DNA of 17,587 nt from Colimorpha_A sp045593985 (lineage in GTDB: Bacteria > Bacillota > Clostridia > Oscillospirales > CAG-272): contig JAZNXR010000036.1 in NCBI GenBank assembly GCA_045593985.1, positions 1 to 17,587 of the forward strand, given 5' to 3'. Both the position numbers and the translations under genes were made by a program. Below the pieces are notes generated by a model. It saw only the letters and a program-made list of their open reading frames with translations, did not search any database and was not told the DNA's origin. Shown in pieces: positions 1 to 7,329 of this stretch (its first letter is position 1; every line of letters begins with the position of its first letter).

Positions 1-2263
1 GGAACAGGGCAGTCTGAGCGCTGCGGCGGCGAATACCCTTGGCCTCGTCACAGTAGAGGCGGTCCTTCAGGATATCCAGATAGAAGGAGCTGAGCTCAAC
101 AACACAGAAGTCATTGATGGCGTGGGTGATCACATGGAACTCGTAGCCATTGTAAGCCTTGCGAACCAGATTGGTCAGTGCGTTCAGCTTAGTCAGCACC
201 CACTTGTCCAGATCTTCCAGATTCTCCGCGCTGACCATATCCTTGTTGGGGTCAAAGTCAGCCAGATTGCCCAGGCAGTAGCGGGCGGTGTTGCGGAACT
301 TCAGATAGTTCTGAGCCACCTGCTTGAAGATCTCCTTGGAGCAGCGGACATCGGCGTGATAGTCGGAGGAAGCGGCCCAAAGACGGACGATGTCAGCACC
401 GAAGTCCTTGATCAGATCGGCGGGATCCACGCCGTTGCCCAGGGACTTGTGCATAGCACGGCCCTGGCCGTCCACGACCCAGCCGTGGGTCAGAACCTGC
501 TTGAAGGGCGCGCCTCTGTCGAGAGCTCCTACCGAGGTGAGAAGGGAGGACTGGAACCAGCCTCTGTACTGGTCTGCGCCCTCAAGATACACATCGGCGG
601 GCCAAAGCTCGGGGGTATCCTTCATAAGAGATGCGAAGTGAGTAGAGCCCGAGTCAAACCAGCAGTCAAGGGTATCGGTCTCCTTTTCGAAGGTCTTGCC
701 TCCGCAGTGCGGGCAGGTGAAGCCGTCGGGAACAAGCTCCATAGCGGTCTTTTCAAACCAGATGTTCGAGCCATGCTCATCAAATAGAGCGCTTATTTTA
801 GCAATAGAATCGGGGTTAGATACGGGCTTGCCGCAATCGTTACAGTAGAATACGGGAATCGGCATACCCCAGCGGCGCTGACGGGAAATGCACCAGTCTG
901 CGCGCTCACGGATCATGCTCGTCATTCTGTCCTCGCCCCAAGCGGGATACCACTGAACGTTTTCAATTGCTTTTACCGCCTGATCCTTGAAGGATTCAAC
1001 GGAGCAGAACCACTGGGGAGTTGCACGGAAGATAACCGGCTTCTTGCAGCGATCGTGATGCGGATAGGAGTGGATGATTTCCTCCGACGCAAAGAGGGCG
1101 CCGGATTCTCTCATATCCTCAAGAATTATAGGATTGGATTCTTCGGTTTTAAGACCTGCATACTTGCCTGCATAGTCGGTATGTCTGCCGTGATCGTCAA
1201 CAGGAACAACGAGATCCATTCCGTATCTCATACAGGTATTGTAGTCATCGGCACCAAAGCCGGGAGCGGTATGAACGCAACCCGTACCGCTGTCCATAGT
1301 AACGTATTCCGCATAAACAAGACGGGAGGTCTTGTCAAGGAAGGGGTGAGATGCCGTCATATTTTCAAAGTATGCGCCGGGGAAGGTAGCAAGAATTTCG
1401 TAATTCTCAAATCCACCCATCTTCATAGTCTTTTCGGCAAGAGCCTCTGCCATGATGTAATTTTCGCCGTTGTCCGCCTTGATGAGAGCGTAGCTTTCGC
1501 GAGGATGGAGACAGATAGCCATATTGCCGGGAAGAGTCCAGATGGTAGTAGTCCAAATTACGAAATAGGTATTATCAAGGTCGTAGCCTGCGAGCTTACC
1601 GCAGTCGTCATTCACCTTGAACTTAACGTAAACGGAGGTACAAGGATCGTCCTTGTATTCAATATCAGCCTCGGCAACCGCAGTAGTACAGAAAGGACAC
1701 CAGGTAACAGGCTTAAGACCTTTGTAAATATATCCCTTGTCGAACATATTTCCGAAGATCTTAACCTCCTGCGCCTCAAAATGCTTGTCCATCGTGCGGT
1801 AGGGACGCTCCCAATCACCGATAACGCCGAGACGCTTGAAGCCTGCCATCTGCTTCTGGATGAAGTCCTCGGCAAATTCCTCGCATGCACGTCTGAATTC
1901 GGGAACTGACATCTCCTTATTCAGCTTCTTCTTCGAAAGCTCAATTGCTCTTTCGATAGGAAGACCGTGGTTATCCCAACCGGGAACGTAAGGGGTATAG
2001 TAGCCCATCATAGCGTGGCTCTTAACGATGAAGTCCTTGAGGATCTTGTTGAGCGCATGGCCCATGTGAATATATCCGTTAGAGAAGGGAGGGCCGTCAT
2101 GAACTATAAAGGGAGTCTTGCCTTCATTTCTCTTTTTGATTTCGCCGTAAAGATCCATAGCGGTCCACTTCTCATAGAAGCCGGGCTCACGCTGGGGAAG
2201 GGAAGCACGCATCGGGAAGTCCGTCTGCGGCAGGTTAAGTGTTTTTGTATAATCCTGTGCCAT
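1..2263 (-). CDS. ileS: Isoleucyl-tRNA synthetase, C-terminus cut by window edge
   Basis: Charges tRNA-Ile with isoleucine in the cytoplasm (class Ia synthetase with editing). Reading the minus strand from ATG at 2263 gives an uninterrupted frame of 754 codons that leaves the window at its left edge. Visible marks are HMGH (the HIGH signature) at residues 66-69, the bacterial IleS run VPGWDNHGLPIE just after it, the editing-domain region with WTTTIWTLPGN, and M604-H605-K606-S607 in RAMHKSLGN, which stands for KMSKS with His in place of the usual Ser. The anticodon-binding and C-terminal zinc parts lie mostly outside. Its GAGG ribosome site overlaps the divIVA stop, 11 bases upstream, so it is co-transcribed with divIVA. 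There is no room for a T-box leader, unlike B. subtilis ileS. Codon use left of about position 500 differs sharply from the rest of the gene (see findings). Identity is secure. Confidence 0.97.
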   Translation of the reverse strand, partial: MAQDYTKTLNLPQTDFPMRASLPQREPGFYEKWTAMDLYGEIKKRNEGKTPFIVHDGPPFSNGYIHMGHALNKILKDFIVKSHAMMGYYTPYVPGWDNHGLPIERAIELSKKKLNKEMSVPEFRRACEEFAEDFIQKQMAGFKRLGVIGDWERPYRTMDKHFEAQEVKIFGNMFDKGYIYKGLKPVTWCPFCTTAVAEADIEYKDDPCTSVYVKFKVNDDCGKLAGYDLDNTYFVIWTTTIWTLPGNMAICLHPRESYALIKADNGENYIMAEALAEKTMKMGGFENYEILATFPGAYFENMTASHPFLDKTSRLVYAEYVTMDSGTGCVHTAPGFGADDYNTCMRYGMDLVVPVDDHGRHTDYAGKYAGLKTEESNPIILEDMRESGALFASEEIIHSYPHHDRCKKPVIFRATPQWFCSVESFKDQAVKAIENVQWYPAWGEDRMTSMIRERADWCISRQRRWGMPIPVFYCNDCGKPVSNPDSIAKISALFDEHGSNIWFEKTAMELVPDGFTCPHCGGKTFEKETDTLDCWFDSGSTHFASLMKDTPELWPADVYLEGADQYRGWFQSSLLTSVGALDRGAPFKQVLTHGWVVDGQGRAMHKSLGNGVDPADLIKDFGADIVRLWAASSDYHADVRCSKEIFKQVAQNYLKFRNTARYCLGNLADFDPNKDMVSAENLEDLDKWVLTKLNALTNLVRKAYNGYEFHVITHAINDFCVVELSSFYLDILKDRLYCDEAKGIRRRSAQTALF

Positions 2264-2274
2264 AATTTCTAACC

Positions 2275-3180
2275 TCACTCGGGTTTTGTCTTTTTATTTT
2301 TGCCGTCGTAAACTACATCAAACTCATCGGTGCTTGATGATGCACTTGCATCATTTTCGCTCGATACCGAGTCAAGCATCGAAAGAAAATCATCGTCATC
2401 TGATGAGTCGCTGCTTATTTTTCTTATCGAGTCAATAATGCTTTCGCCTCTTTCGAGAATTATCGTTCTCTCGGAGAGAAAATCGTCACTACTGTCGCGC
2501 GCCTCGGAAAAAGCTTCCTCGTCGGGCTTTTTAAAATCGTCAATGTTATCGGGAATCGGCGCTTCAGCGCTTACCGATTTGCCCGAAACCGTGTCGCCGT
2601 CCTCGTTTATCGGCGTGAAAGGATCGTCAGAGCCGGAAAGAAGCTCGCTGCTTCCGACAAGATCCTCACGTATTCTTTCAAGAACCTCGCTTGAAAGCCT
2701 TTCAGCAAGCTGTTCATCGTCATTCTCAATTCTGATCTCGGGAACGATCTTTTCAAGCTCGCCGATATGATCACGGTAGGCTTCAAAGAGAGCGGCCTTA
2801 AAGGCTGCCGTTTCTCTTTGCGCTGCACGCAGGCGCTCCTTTTCTCTGACAACGTCTGCCTGAAGCTCGGAGATTATTCTGTCGCAGCTGCTTTTTGCAG
2901 AGCGCATAATAACGTCGGCACGCTCATTCGCCTCGTTAATGATCTGCGTGCTCGCCTTTTGAGCATTTACAAGCGTCGACTTGATCGACTCCTCTTCAGC
3001 CCTGAGTGCTTCAAGCTGAGCCTCAACAATGCGAAGTCTCTTTTCAAGCTCGTCATTGAGGCGGTAAAGCTCGGTATATTTTTCGATTATAAATTCTATA
3101 TGCTCGTCTACCTCGGCAGTACTGTAACCGCGGAGAGACTTGGAAAATTCCGTATTTTTCAGTTCGTGTGGTGCAAGCAT
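2275..3180 (-). CDS. divIVA: DivIVA-domain cell division / polar scaffold protein
   Basis: Curvature-sensing coiled-coil scaffold that recruits division or polar growth proteins at the inner membrane face. The N-terminus (residues 5-40) matches the DivIVA membrane-binding segment: NTEFSKSLRGYSTAEVDEHI, with L16-R17-G18-Y19 where B. subtilis has F-R-G-Y. A long coiled coil covers about residues 30-145. From about 165 to 290 the protein is acidic and Ser/Asp-rich with no evident fold, and it ends KNKKTKPE. At 301 residues it is much longer than the 164-residue B. subtilis protein because of this tail. ATG 3180 is forced by an in-frame stop nine bases upstream. No good ribosome site sits next to it; the nearest AAAGGA is about 28 bases upstream. 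It lies between yggT and ileS, as in other Firmicutes. Family assignment is confident; the role of the tail is unknown. Confidence 0.93.
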   Translation of the reverse strand: MLAPHELKNTEFSKSLRGYSTAEVDEHIEFIIEKYTELYRLNDELEKRLRIVEAQLEALRAEEESIKSTLVNAQKASTQIINEANERADVIMRSAKSSCDRIISELQADVVREKERLRAAQRETAAFKAALFEAYRDHIGELEKIVPEIRIENDDEQLAERLSSEVLERIREDLVGSSELLSGSDDPFTPINEDGDTVSGKSVSAEAPIPDNIDDFKKPDEEAFSEARDSSDDFLSERTIILERGESIIDSIRKISSDSSDDDDFLSMLDSVSSENDASASSSTDEFDVVYDGKNKKTKPE

Positions 3181-3243
3181 CTGTATTTACGCCAAAATGG
3201 CATCCTTTCTTCCGCAGCTAACGCCCCTGCGGAAAGGCAAAAA

Positions 3244-3531
3244 TTATCCCAGAATAGGGATGAGAAGCGCTCTTATAAGCATAAGGAGCAGGTATCCTGC
3301 AAATACCGACATATCAAGCGGCCCGCTATTGCTGATTTTAAAGAGAGCGAGGATCTTTTCGCCCAGAATCAGTATTGGCTCAGTAAGAAACGCAGCAAAG
3401 CCGAGAAGAACTCCCTCGCCCTCGGGATCGAAAAGGGAAAGTATCATGCGAAGCATAAGCGCAATAATGAGAATGTCGCAATAAAAATCCAGTGCATGCG
3501 CTATCATTAAAACGACGTATGGCAAGATCAA
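3244..3531 (-). CDS. yggT: YggT family small membrane protein (YlmG)
   Basis: Small integral membrane protein of the YGGT family, found beside sepF in Firmicutes, cyanobacteria and chloroplast lineages and linked to division or membrane organisation; its exact biochemical role is unsettled. The 95 residues contain two hydrophobic segments (about 3-33 and 68-93). The family pattern is visible: MLRMILSLFDPEGEG, then a TEPILIL stretch, then DMSVFAGYLLLMLIRALL. The start is TTG at 3531 with GGAGAGGAAGG immediately upstream. A second TTG two codons later (3525) has better spacing from the AAGG and is equally possible. It sits 225 bases downstream of sepF and 63 bases upstream of divIVA. In B. subtilis ylmH lies between ylmG and divIVA; here it is absent. 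Confidence 0.9.
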   Translation of the reverse strand: MILPYVVLMIAHALDFYCDILIIALMLRMILSLFDPEGEGVLLGFAAFLTEPILILGEKILALFKISNSGPLDMSVFAGYLLLMLIRALLIPILG

Positions 3532-3696
3532 ACCTTCCTCTCCGATTTTTTAAAAAAGCCAATATAAAGCAAAACAAACGGCGCGGCAGGGAGACACCCG
3601 TGCAGCCCGTTTCAGCTTGTTGGAGTGCGAAAACGATAGGCGCAAAACAGCGCCGATAAAACGCAAAACACCCCTTCAAGCCGCCTGATAAGTATG

Positions 3697-3740
3697 GCAA
3701 AAAAAGCACCAAGACCGGATCGCCCCAAAGGACGACCCGG
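3697..3740 (-). terminator. Terminator-like hairpin after sepF
   Basis: On the minus strand, 17 bases after the sepF stop, arms 3730-3740 and 3715-3725 form an 11-bp stem (two G-U pairs in RNA) with a four-base loop. A run of seven U follows, but nine bases after the stem, which is further than usual. It may act as a partial terminator or RNA end that lowers yggT/divIVA/ileS expression relative to sepF. The rest of the 225-base gap (3532-3714) holds one small hairpin (3639-3654) and no coding sequence I can support. Confidence 0.45.
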
Positions 3741-3756
3741 CTTGAATGTTTACTGA

Positions 3757-4221
3757 TTAAAAAATATCGCTTTCTTCCTGCTTGCGAGTTTCCTGAAGCT
3801 GTTCGCCGGAAATATCAACGTTCTCGGGAACGATGATGTAGGTGTTGGCAGAAACTCTCTGCATATATCCGCCGATGGAGTAAGCAACACCGGAAAGGAA
3901 GTCGAGAAGTCGTCTTGCGGACTCCTTGTTAGTAGACTCAAGGTTAAGTACTACGGTGCGCTTGCTGGTGAGATGGTCAGCAATCTTCTGTGCTGTCTGG
4001 CTGTCGTACTTTTCAGGCTTAACAACCTTCATCTCAAGTGCGCCGGAATTAAGTCCCATGCCACGGCCCGCCTTGGGTGCGGCAGCGGGGGAAGCGCTCT
4101 GCGAGTAAGCAGACTCTTCGTATTCGGGCTCGTCGTAGCCCTCCTCGTCGTAGTCCTCGAACTCGTCGTAGTCATCTTCCTTAGGACTGAATAAGCTCTT
4201 TGCTTTGTCAAAAATACCCAT
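3757..4221 (-). CDS. sepF: Cell division protein SepF
   Basis: Membrane-tethering protein that bundles FtsZ filaments and anchors the Z-ring in Firmicutes and Actinobacteria. Residues 1-12 (MGIFDKAKSLFS) form the amphipathic membrane-anchoring helix. An acidic, Tyr-rich linker spans about 15-45, followed by an Ala/Pro stretch. The SepF core runs about 62-138, including KVVKPEKYDSQTAQKIADHL, VVLNLE, a RRLLDFLSGVAYSIGG helix and the closing YIIVPENVDIS. The 154-residue length is normal. ATG 4221 is chosen over an in-frame ATG nine codons upstream because GGAGG lies seven bases before it and the protein then begins with the conserved anchor. It follows yggS (ylmE) and precedes yggT (ylmG), the classical order. 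It has its own promoter and a palindrome in its leader. Confidence 0.96.
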   Translation of the reverse strand: MGIFDKAKSLFSPKEDDYDEFEDYDEEGYDEPEYEESAYSQSASPAAAPKAGRGMGLNSGALEMKVVKPEKYDSQTAQKIADHLTSKRTVVLNLESTNKESARRLLDFLSGVAYSIGGYMQRVSANTYIIVPENVDISGEQLQETRKQEESDIF

Positions 4222-4264
4222 TTTGAACCTCCAAATATATGAATTCAATTTTCAAAATCAATCG

Positions 4265-4282
4265 GTGAAATCTACATTTCAC
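4265..4282. promoter_or_regulatory. Perfect 7-bp palindrome in the sepF leader
   Basis: GTGAAAT and ATTTCAC arms are separated by CTAC, between the sepF promoter and its ribosome site. It starts roughly 7-10 bases after the predicted transcription start, so it could be an operator for a dimeric regulator or a 5'-leader stem-loop that protects the transcript. Nothing in the window identifies a cognate protein. Confidence 0.4.
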
Positions 4283-4295
4283 TATACATAGTAAC

Positions 4296-4324
4296 ATTAT
4301 AGCACACTTTTTTGCATAACGCAA
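4296..4324 (-). promoter_or_regulatory. Sigma-A-type promoter of sepF
   Basis: On the minus strand TTGCGT, 17 bases, then TGC-TATAAT (an extended -10) lies about 75 bases upstream of the sepF ATG. The -10 is a perfect consensus and the -35 is weaker. It gives sepF and downstream division genes expression independent of the upstream queA and membrane-fusion promoters. Confidence 0.65.
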
Positions 4325-4399
4325 CCGTTTTTTAAAAAACCTTTACGAATATTTTGCGCTTTTTTTGTGCAAACGGCGCAAAAATTCGTTGAGTGCGAT

Positions 4400-5107
4400 T
4401 TAACTGTAATTACGTGCGCCGAAAATAGCGCTTCCCGGACGAACGAGAGTAGATCCGTGCTTAACTGCAAGCGAGTAATTATCAGACATTCCCATACTGA
4501 GTATCGGACTCTCGGAAAGAAGCCCCTTAAGAGAAAGAGAATCAAAGAGCGCCTTCGTTCGTTCAAAAAACGGGATATAATCCTCGGGATTTTCGCAGTG
4601 AGGGCCGATGACCATTATTCCCCTTATTCTGATTCCCTCAAGGTGAGAAACGCTCTTAATAAATTCCTCGGCAAAATCCTCGTTTATACCGCCCTTTGCA
4701 TCTTCGTTTCCAATGTTGATTTCGCAAAGGCAGTCTGTGACTATACCGATTTTGAGCGATCTCTTTGAAATCTCCTCCGCCAGCTTCAAGCTGTCAAGAG
4801 AGTGAATAAGACAAACCTTGCCGACGATATATTTTACCTTGTTTGCCTGAAGCGTTCCGATGAAATGAAGGTTTACCTTATCCCTTCTTAAGTCATCATA
4901 TTTTGAAAGCAGCTCCTGAACTCTGTTTTCACCGATGTCGGTAAGTCCGCATTCGGTTATGGCATAGTTTATTACTTCAACGGGGACTGTTTTCGTTGCA
5001 GCCATAAGAATGGTAAGTGATCCGATTTCCGATCTTATTTTATCAATATTCGCCTTAACTGCGTCCTTGACGGTGTCGGGAATATTACTCAATGATCTTT
5101 CCGTCAT
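4400..5107 (-). CDS. yggS: YggS/PROSC family PLP homeostasis protein (YlmE)
   Basis: Single-domain alanine-racemase-fold protein that binds pyridoxal 5'-phosphate and keeps PLP and amino-acid pools balanced; no enzyme activity is established for the family. Conserved marks are K39 in AATKTV (the PLP lysine), the GENRVQEL run, FIGTLQANK, the CEINIG strand and the phosphate-binding end SMGMSDNYSLAVKHGSTLVR followed by GSAIFG. Starting at ATG 5107 gives 235 residues, normal for the family. AAGGAT lies about six bases before it, whereas the upstream in-frame start at 5149 has no such site. The start overlaps the 3' end of the membrane-fusion gene by 23 bases, implying translational coupling. It is the ylmE member of the ylm division cluster. 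Confidence 0.95.
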   Translation of the reverse strand: MTERSLSNIPDTVKDAVKANIDKIRSEIGSLTILMAATKTVPVEVINYAITECGLTDIGENRVQELLSKYDDLRRDKVNLHFIGTLQANKVKYIVGKVCLIHSLDSLKLAEEISKRSLKIGIVTDCLCEINIGNEDAKGGINEDFAEEFIKSVSHLEGIRIRGIMVIGPHCENPEDYIPFFERTKALFDSLSLKGLLSESPILSMGMSDNYSLAVKHGSTLVRPGSAIFGARNYS

Positions 5108-6335
5108 ATAGATCCTTGCCTTTCGTAACGATGAAGTCGTTTTTTGCAATGTATGATGAGTCGCTTTCCGAGCGATCGGCAGAAATTATATAACCGTCAT
5201 ACTCATAAAGCGGCTCTATTCTCTTGAATACGATCTTCGAGCCCTTCAAAACGTAAACGCCGGGCTGACCGTTTTCAACACGGAGAGCCGATATCGGAAT
5301 ACGGCAACCGGTGTAATATTCTCTTACGATTTGTACCGTTTGATGGCGAAGATAATTAAAGTTAGCAGGAAGCGTTCCCGTTTCGAACACGAGAACGACC
5401 TTATCCGATCCCGCTTCGGAAAGAATACGGTAAAGCTTCATCGTAATGGTCGTATCGTTGTTATATGGGAACTTTATGCTGTATGTTTTATCGGTCTCGT
5501 AATTATGAAGCTCCGAAACATCAATTTCACAGGTGACGTACCAAAGATAATCGGTAACGATTTTTCCGACGGGATAGCCCTTATCGCTAACGCTGAGATC
5601 CTCGGCGGGACGGGAAACAAGAGTGAGGTAATCGCCAAGGGAAATTGATGAAATATCCTCGGAGGAAAGCACGTTTTCATAGCCGTCAAGCGAGGAATAG
5701 AAGTATCCGCCGCTCGGAGTTTTAACGGTGCTTTCGCTACCGGGCAGAGAAGCGGCAAGAATTCTCTTTTCCTCCTTAAGCTCGGCTATTCTCTTGTTGT
5801 AGTTCATTACGTTTTTGGTAATAATTCTTCGCCTGTTAAGCTGAACGAGCAGATCCTCCGATGCAATATGCGAACCGGATATATTTCCGTCATCAGCGTA
5901 GTCGAGGATCTTATAGATGTTGTTTCTGATAAGCATGTCCGTGCTTGCGGTATCGGTACGCTTTTCGGCGTCGGACATATTGCTCTCTTCGAGCAGACGA
6001 ATGGCGAGGTCGACCTCCATGATTCTCTGACGGATATCGGACGAGCCGTCCTGCGGATAAACCTCGGCAACGGCGGTGTTGATGGCAACCTTCTCGCCGT
6101 CGGTGTGGAGATAGCTGATATCACCGTTTATCGGCGAATACAGTAAGGTTTCCTTGCGGAATAGCGTAACGCCCGTCGTGTAGGTCGATTCAACCGTCAC
6201 AAGAGAGGCGGGAGTAGTGCCTATTTCGGTATGGAATCCACCTGCGAGGTGGTAAATAATATAAGCTATAAGAATAAGGCAGAGAACTGCCGAGAGCATA
6301 TATTTAACTACGTTTTTTAAGTATTTCGTATCCAC
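5085..6335 (-). CDS. HlyD-like membrane-fusion / adaptor protein
   Basis: Single-pass membrane protein resembling the HlyD adaptor family. A short cytoplasmic N-terminus is followed by one membrane helix (about residues 11-32). A first lipoyl/barrel-sandwich-like half follows (about 45-95, with TLLYSPINGDISYLHTDGEKV). A helical, charged region spans about 95-200, then come the second half of the sandwich and a beta-barrel region (about 205-416). The start is GTG at 6335 with AAAGGAGA at correct spacing; no ATG fits better. No ABC transporter gene sits next to it, so a transport partner is not evident, and its position directly before yggS-sepF hints at an envelope or division-linked role (inference). 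It has its own candidate promoter and overlaps yggS by 23 bases. General family call is fair; function is unknown. Confidence 0.75.
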   Translation of the reverse strand: MDTKYLKNVVKYMLSAVLCLILIAYIIYHLAGGFHTEIGTTPASLVTVESTYTTGVTLFRKETLLYSPINGDISYLHTDGEKVAINTAVAEVYPQDGSSDIRQRIMEVDLAIRLLEESNMSDAEKRTDTASTDMLIRNNIYKILDYADDGNISGSHIASEDLLVQLNRRRIITKNVMNYNKRIAELKEEKRILAASLPGSESTVKTPSGGYFYSSLDGYENVLSSEDISSISLGDYLTLVSRPAEDLSVSDKGYPVGKIVTDYLWYVTCEIDVSELHNYETDKTYSIKFPYNNDTTITMKLYRILSEAGSDKVVLVFETGTLPANFNYLRHQTVQIVREYYTGCRIPISALRVENGQPGVYVLKGSKIVFKRIEPLYEYDGYIISADRSESDSSYIAKNDFIVTKGKDLYDGKIIE

Positions 6336-6376
6336 GGCGGCTCTCCTTTCGTTAGTTTAATAATATTAACTCAATC

Positions 6377-6405
6377 AGTATAGCATAATTTCCCGATTAG
6401 TTTAA
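6377..6405 (-). promoter_or_regulatory. Candidate promoter of the membrane-fusion/yggS genes
   Basis: On the minus strand TTAAAC, 17 bases, TGC-TATACT (extended -10) ends about 40 bases before the GTG start and overlaps the end of miaA. The -35 is poor, and the call rests mainly on the extended -10. Confidence 0.5.
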
Positions 6406-7317
6406 GTGCTTTTTTGCAATGTTTACAATATTTTCAAAAATGTTGTCTGAGTTATCCTCGTCCGGATAGGACCAGATTACACCGTCAACCCTCCTGAACC
6501 ACGTAAGCTGGCGCTTGGCATAATTTCGGGTGTTCTTTTTAAGAAGCTCAATGGCATCGTCGTAGGAAAGCTCGCCGTTTAAATAGAGGAGAATTTCCTT
6601 ATAGCCGATAGCCTGCGAAGCGGTTTTTCCAAGCCTTTCGGCAACGGCTCTTACCTCGTTTTCAAGCCCCTCCGACAGCATAATATCAACACGGCGGTTT
6701 ATTCTCTCATAAAGCGTGTCTCGGCATCTGTAATCAAGCCCGAAAATCAGCGCATCGTAAGGCGATTCGACTTCAAGGGAAAGCTTGTCCCATTCGGTCT
6801 TTGTCTTTCCCGTTCCGTGGTAGATCTCAAGAGCGCGAATGACTCTTTTGGCGTTATTTTTATGCGTATGACTTGCGGCCTCGGGATCGACTGAAAGAAG
6901 CTCGTCCCAGTTTTCGTCAATCGAACGCTTTTCAAGCTCTGCCCTTATTCCGTCGGGAATGTTTGGCGAAAGGTCTCCGCCACGGAGAAGGGAAGATAAA
7001 TAAAGCCCCGTGCCGCCGCAAAAAATCGGCGTTTTTCCACGGCTGACAACATCCCTTATCGCTTCCTCGGCGTATGCTCTGTAATCGGCGCAGGAAAACT
7101 CGTTTTCGGGCGAACATATATCAAAAAGGTGATGCGGAATACCGCGCCGCTCGTCAAGGGAAGGCTTCGCAGTACCGATATTCATATCACGGTATATCTG
7201 CATAGAATCGCAGGATATTATCTCGCCGTCAAGTGCCTCGGCAAGACGAAGGGAAAGATCAGTCTTTCCCGACGCAGTCGGGCCGACTACGGCTAAAACC
7301 TTAATTTTGCTTTTCAA
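6397..7317 (-). CDS. miaA: tRNA dimethylallyltransferase
   Basis: Transfers a dimethylallyl group from DMAPP to N6 of A37 in tRNAs reading UNN codons, giving i6A next to the anticodon. The sequence shows the P-loop GPTASGKT (residues 12-19), the substrate-binding CDSMQIYRDMNIGTAKP (36-52), the HHLFDI region, GGTGLYLSSL (101-110), a KRVIRALEIY helix and C-terminal KRQLTWFRR. The 306-residue length is normal. The start is TTG at 7317, with AAAGGA six bases upstream; the first internal ATG lies inside conserved sequence, so TTG must be used. It starts 12 bases after the APH-like gene and follows queA, so two anticodon-loop modification genes share a transcript. Confidence 0.97.
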   Translation of the reverse strand: MKSKIKVLAVVGPTASGKTDLSLRLAEALDGEIISCDSMQIYRDMNIGTAKPSLDERRGIPHHLFDICSPENEFSCADYRAYAEEAIRDVVSRGKTPIFCGGTGLYLSSLLRGGDLSPNIPDGIRAELEKRSIDENWDELLSVDPEAASHTHKNNAKRVIRALEIYHGTGKTKTEWDKLSLEVESPYDALIFGLDYRCRDTLYERINRRVDIMLSEGLENEVRAVAERLGKTASQAIGYKEILLYLNGELSYDDAIELLKKNTRNYAKRQLTWFRRVDGVIWSYPDEDNSDNIFENIVNIAKKHLN

Positions 7318-7329
7318 GTTATTTCCTTT

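Noticed and set aside
1055..1909. 284-codon plus-strand open frame opposite ileS
   Set aside because: The minus strand encodes conserved IleS motifs throughout; the plus frame has no family features.
2264..2274. T-box leader for ileS
   Set aside because: Only 11 bases separate divIVA and ileS, and no T-box sequence was seen further upstream.
2767..3510. Plus-strand open frame across divIVA and yggT
   Set aside because: Crosses two well-supported minus-strand genes and their gap with no promoter, ribosome site or domain.
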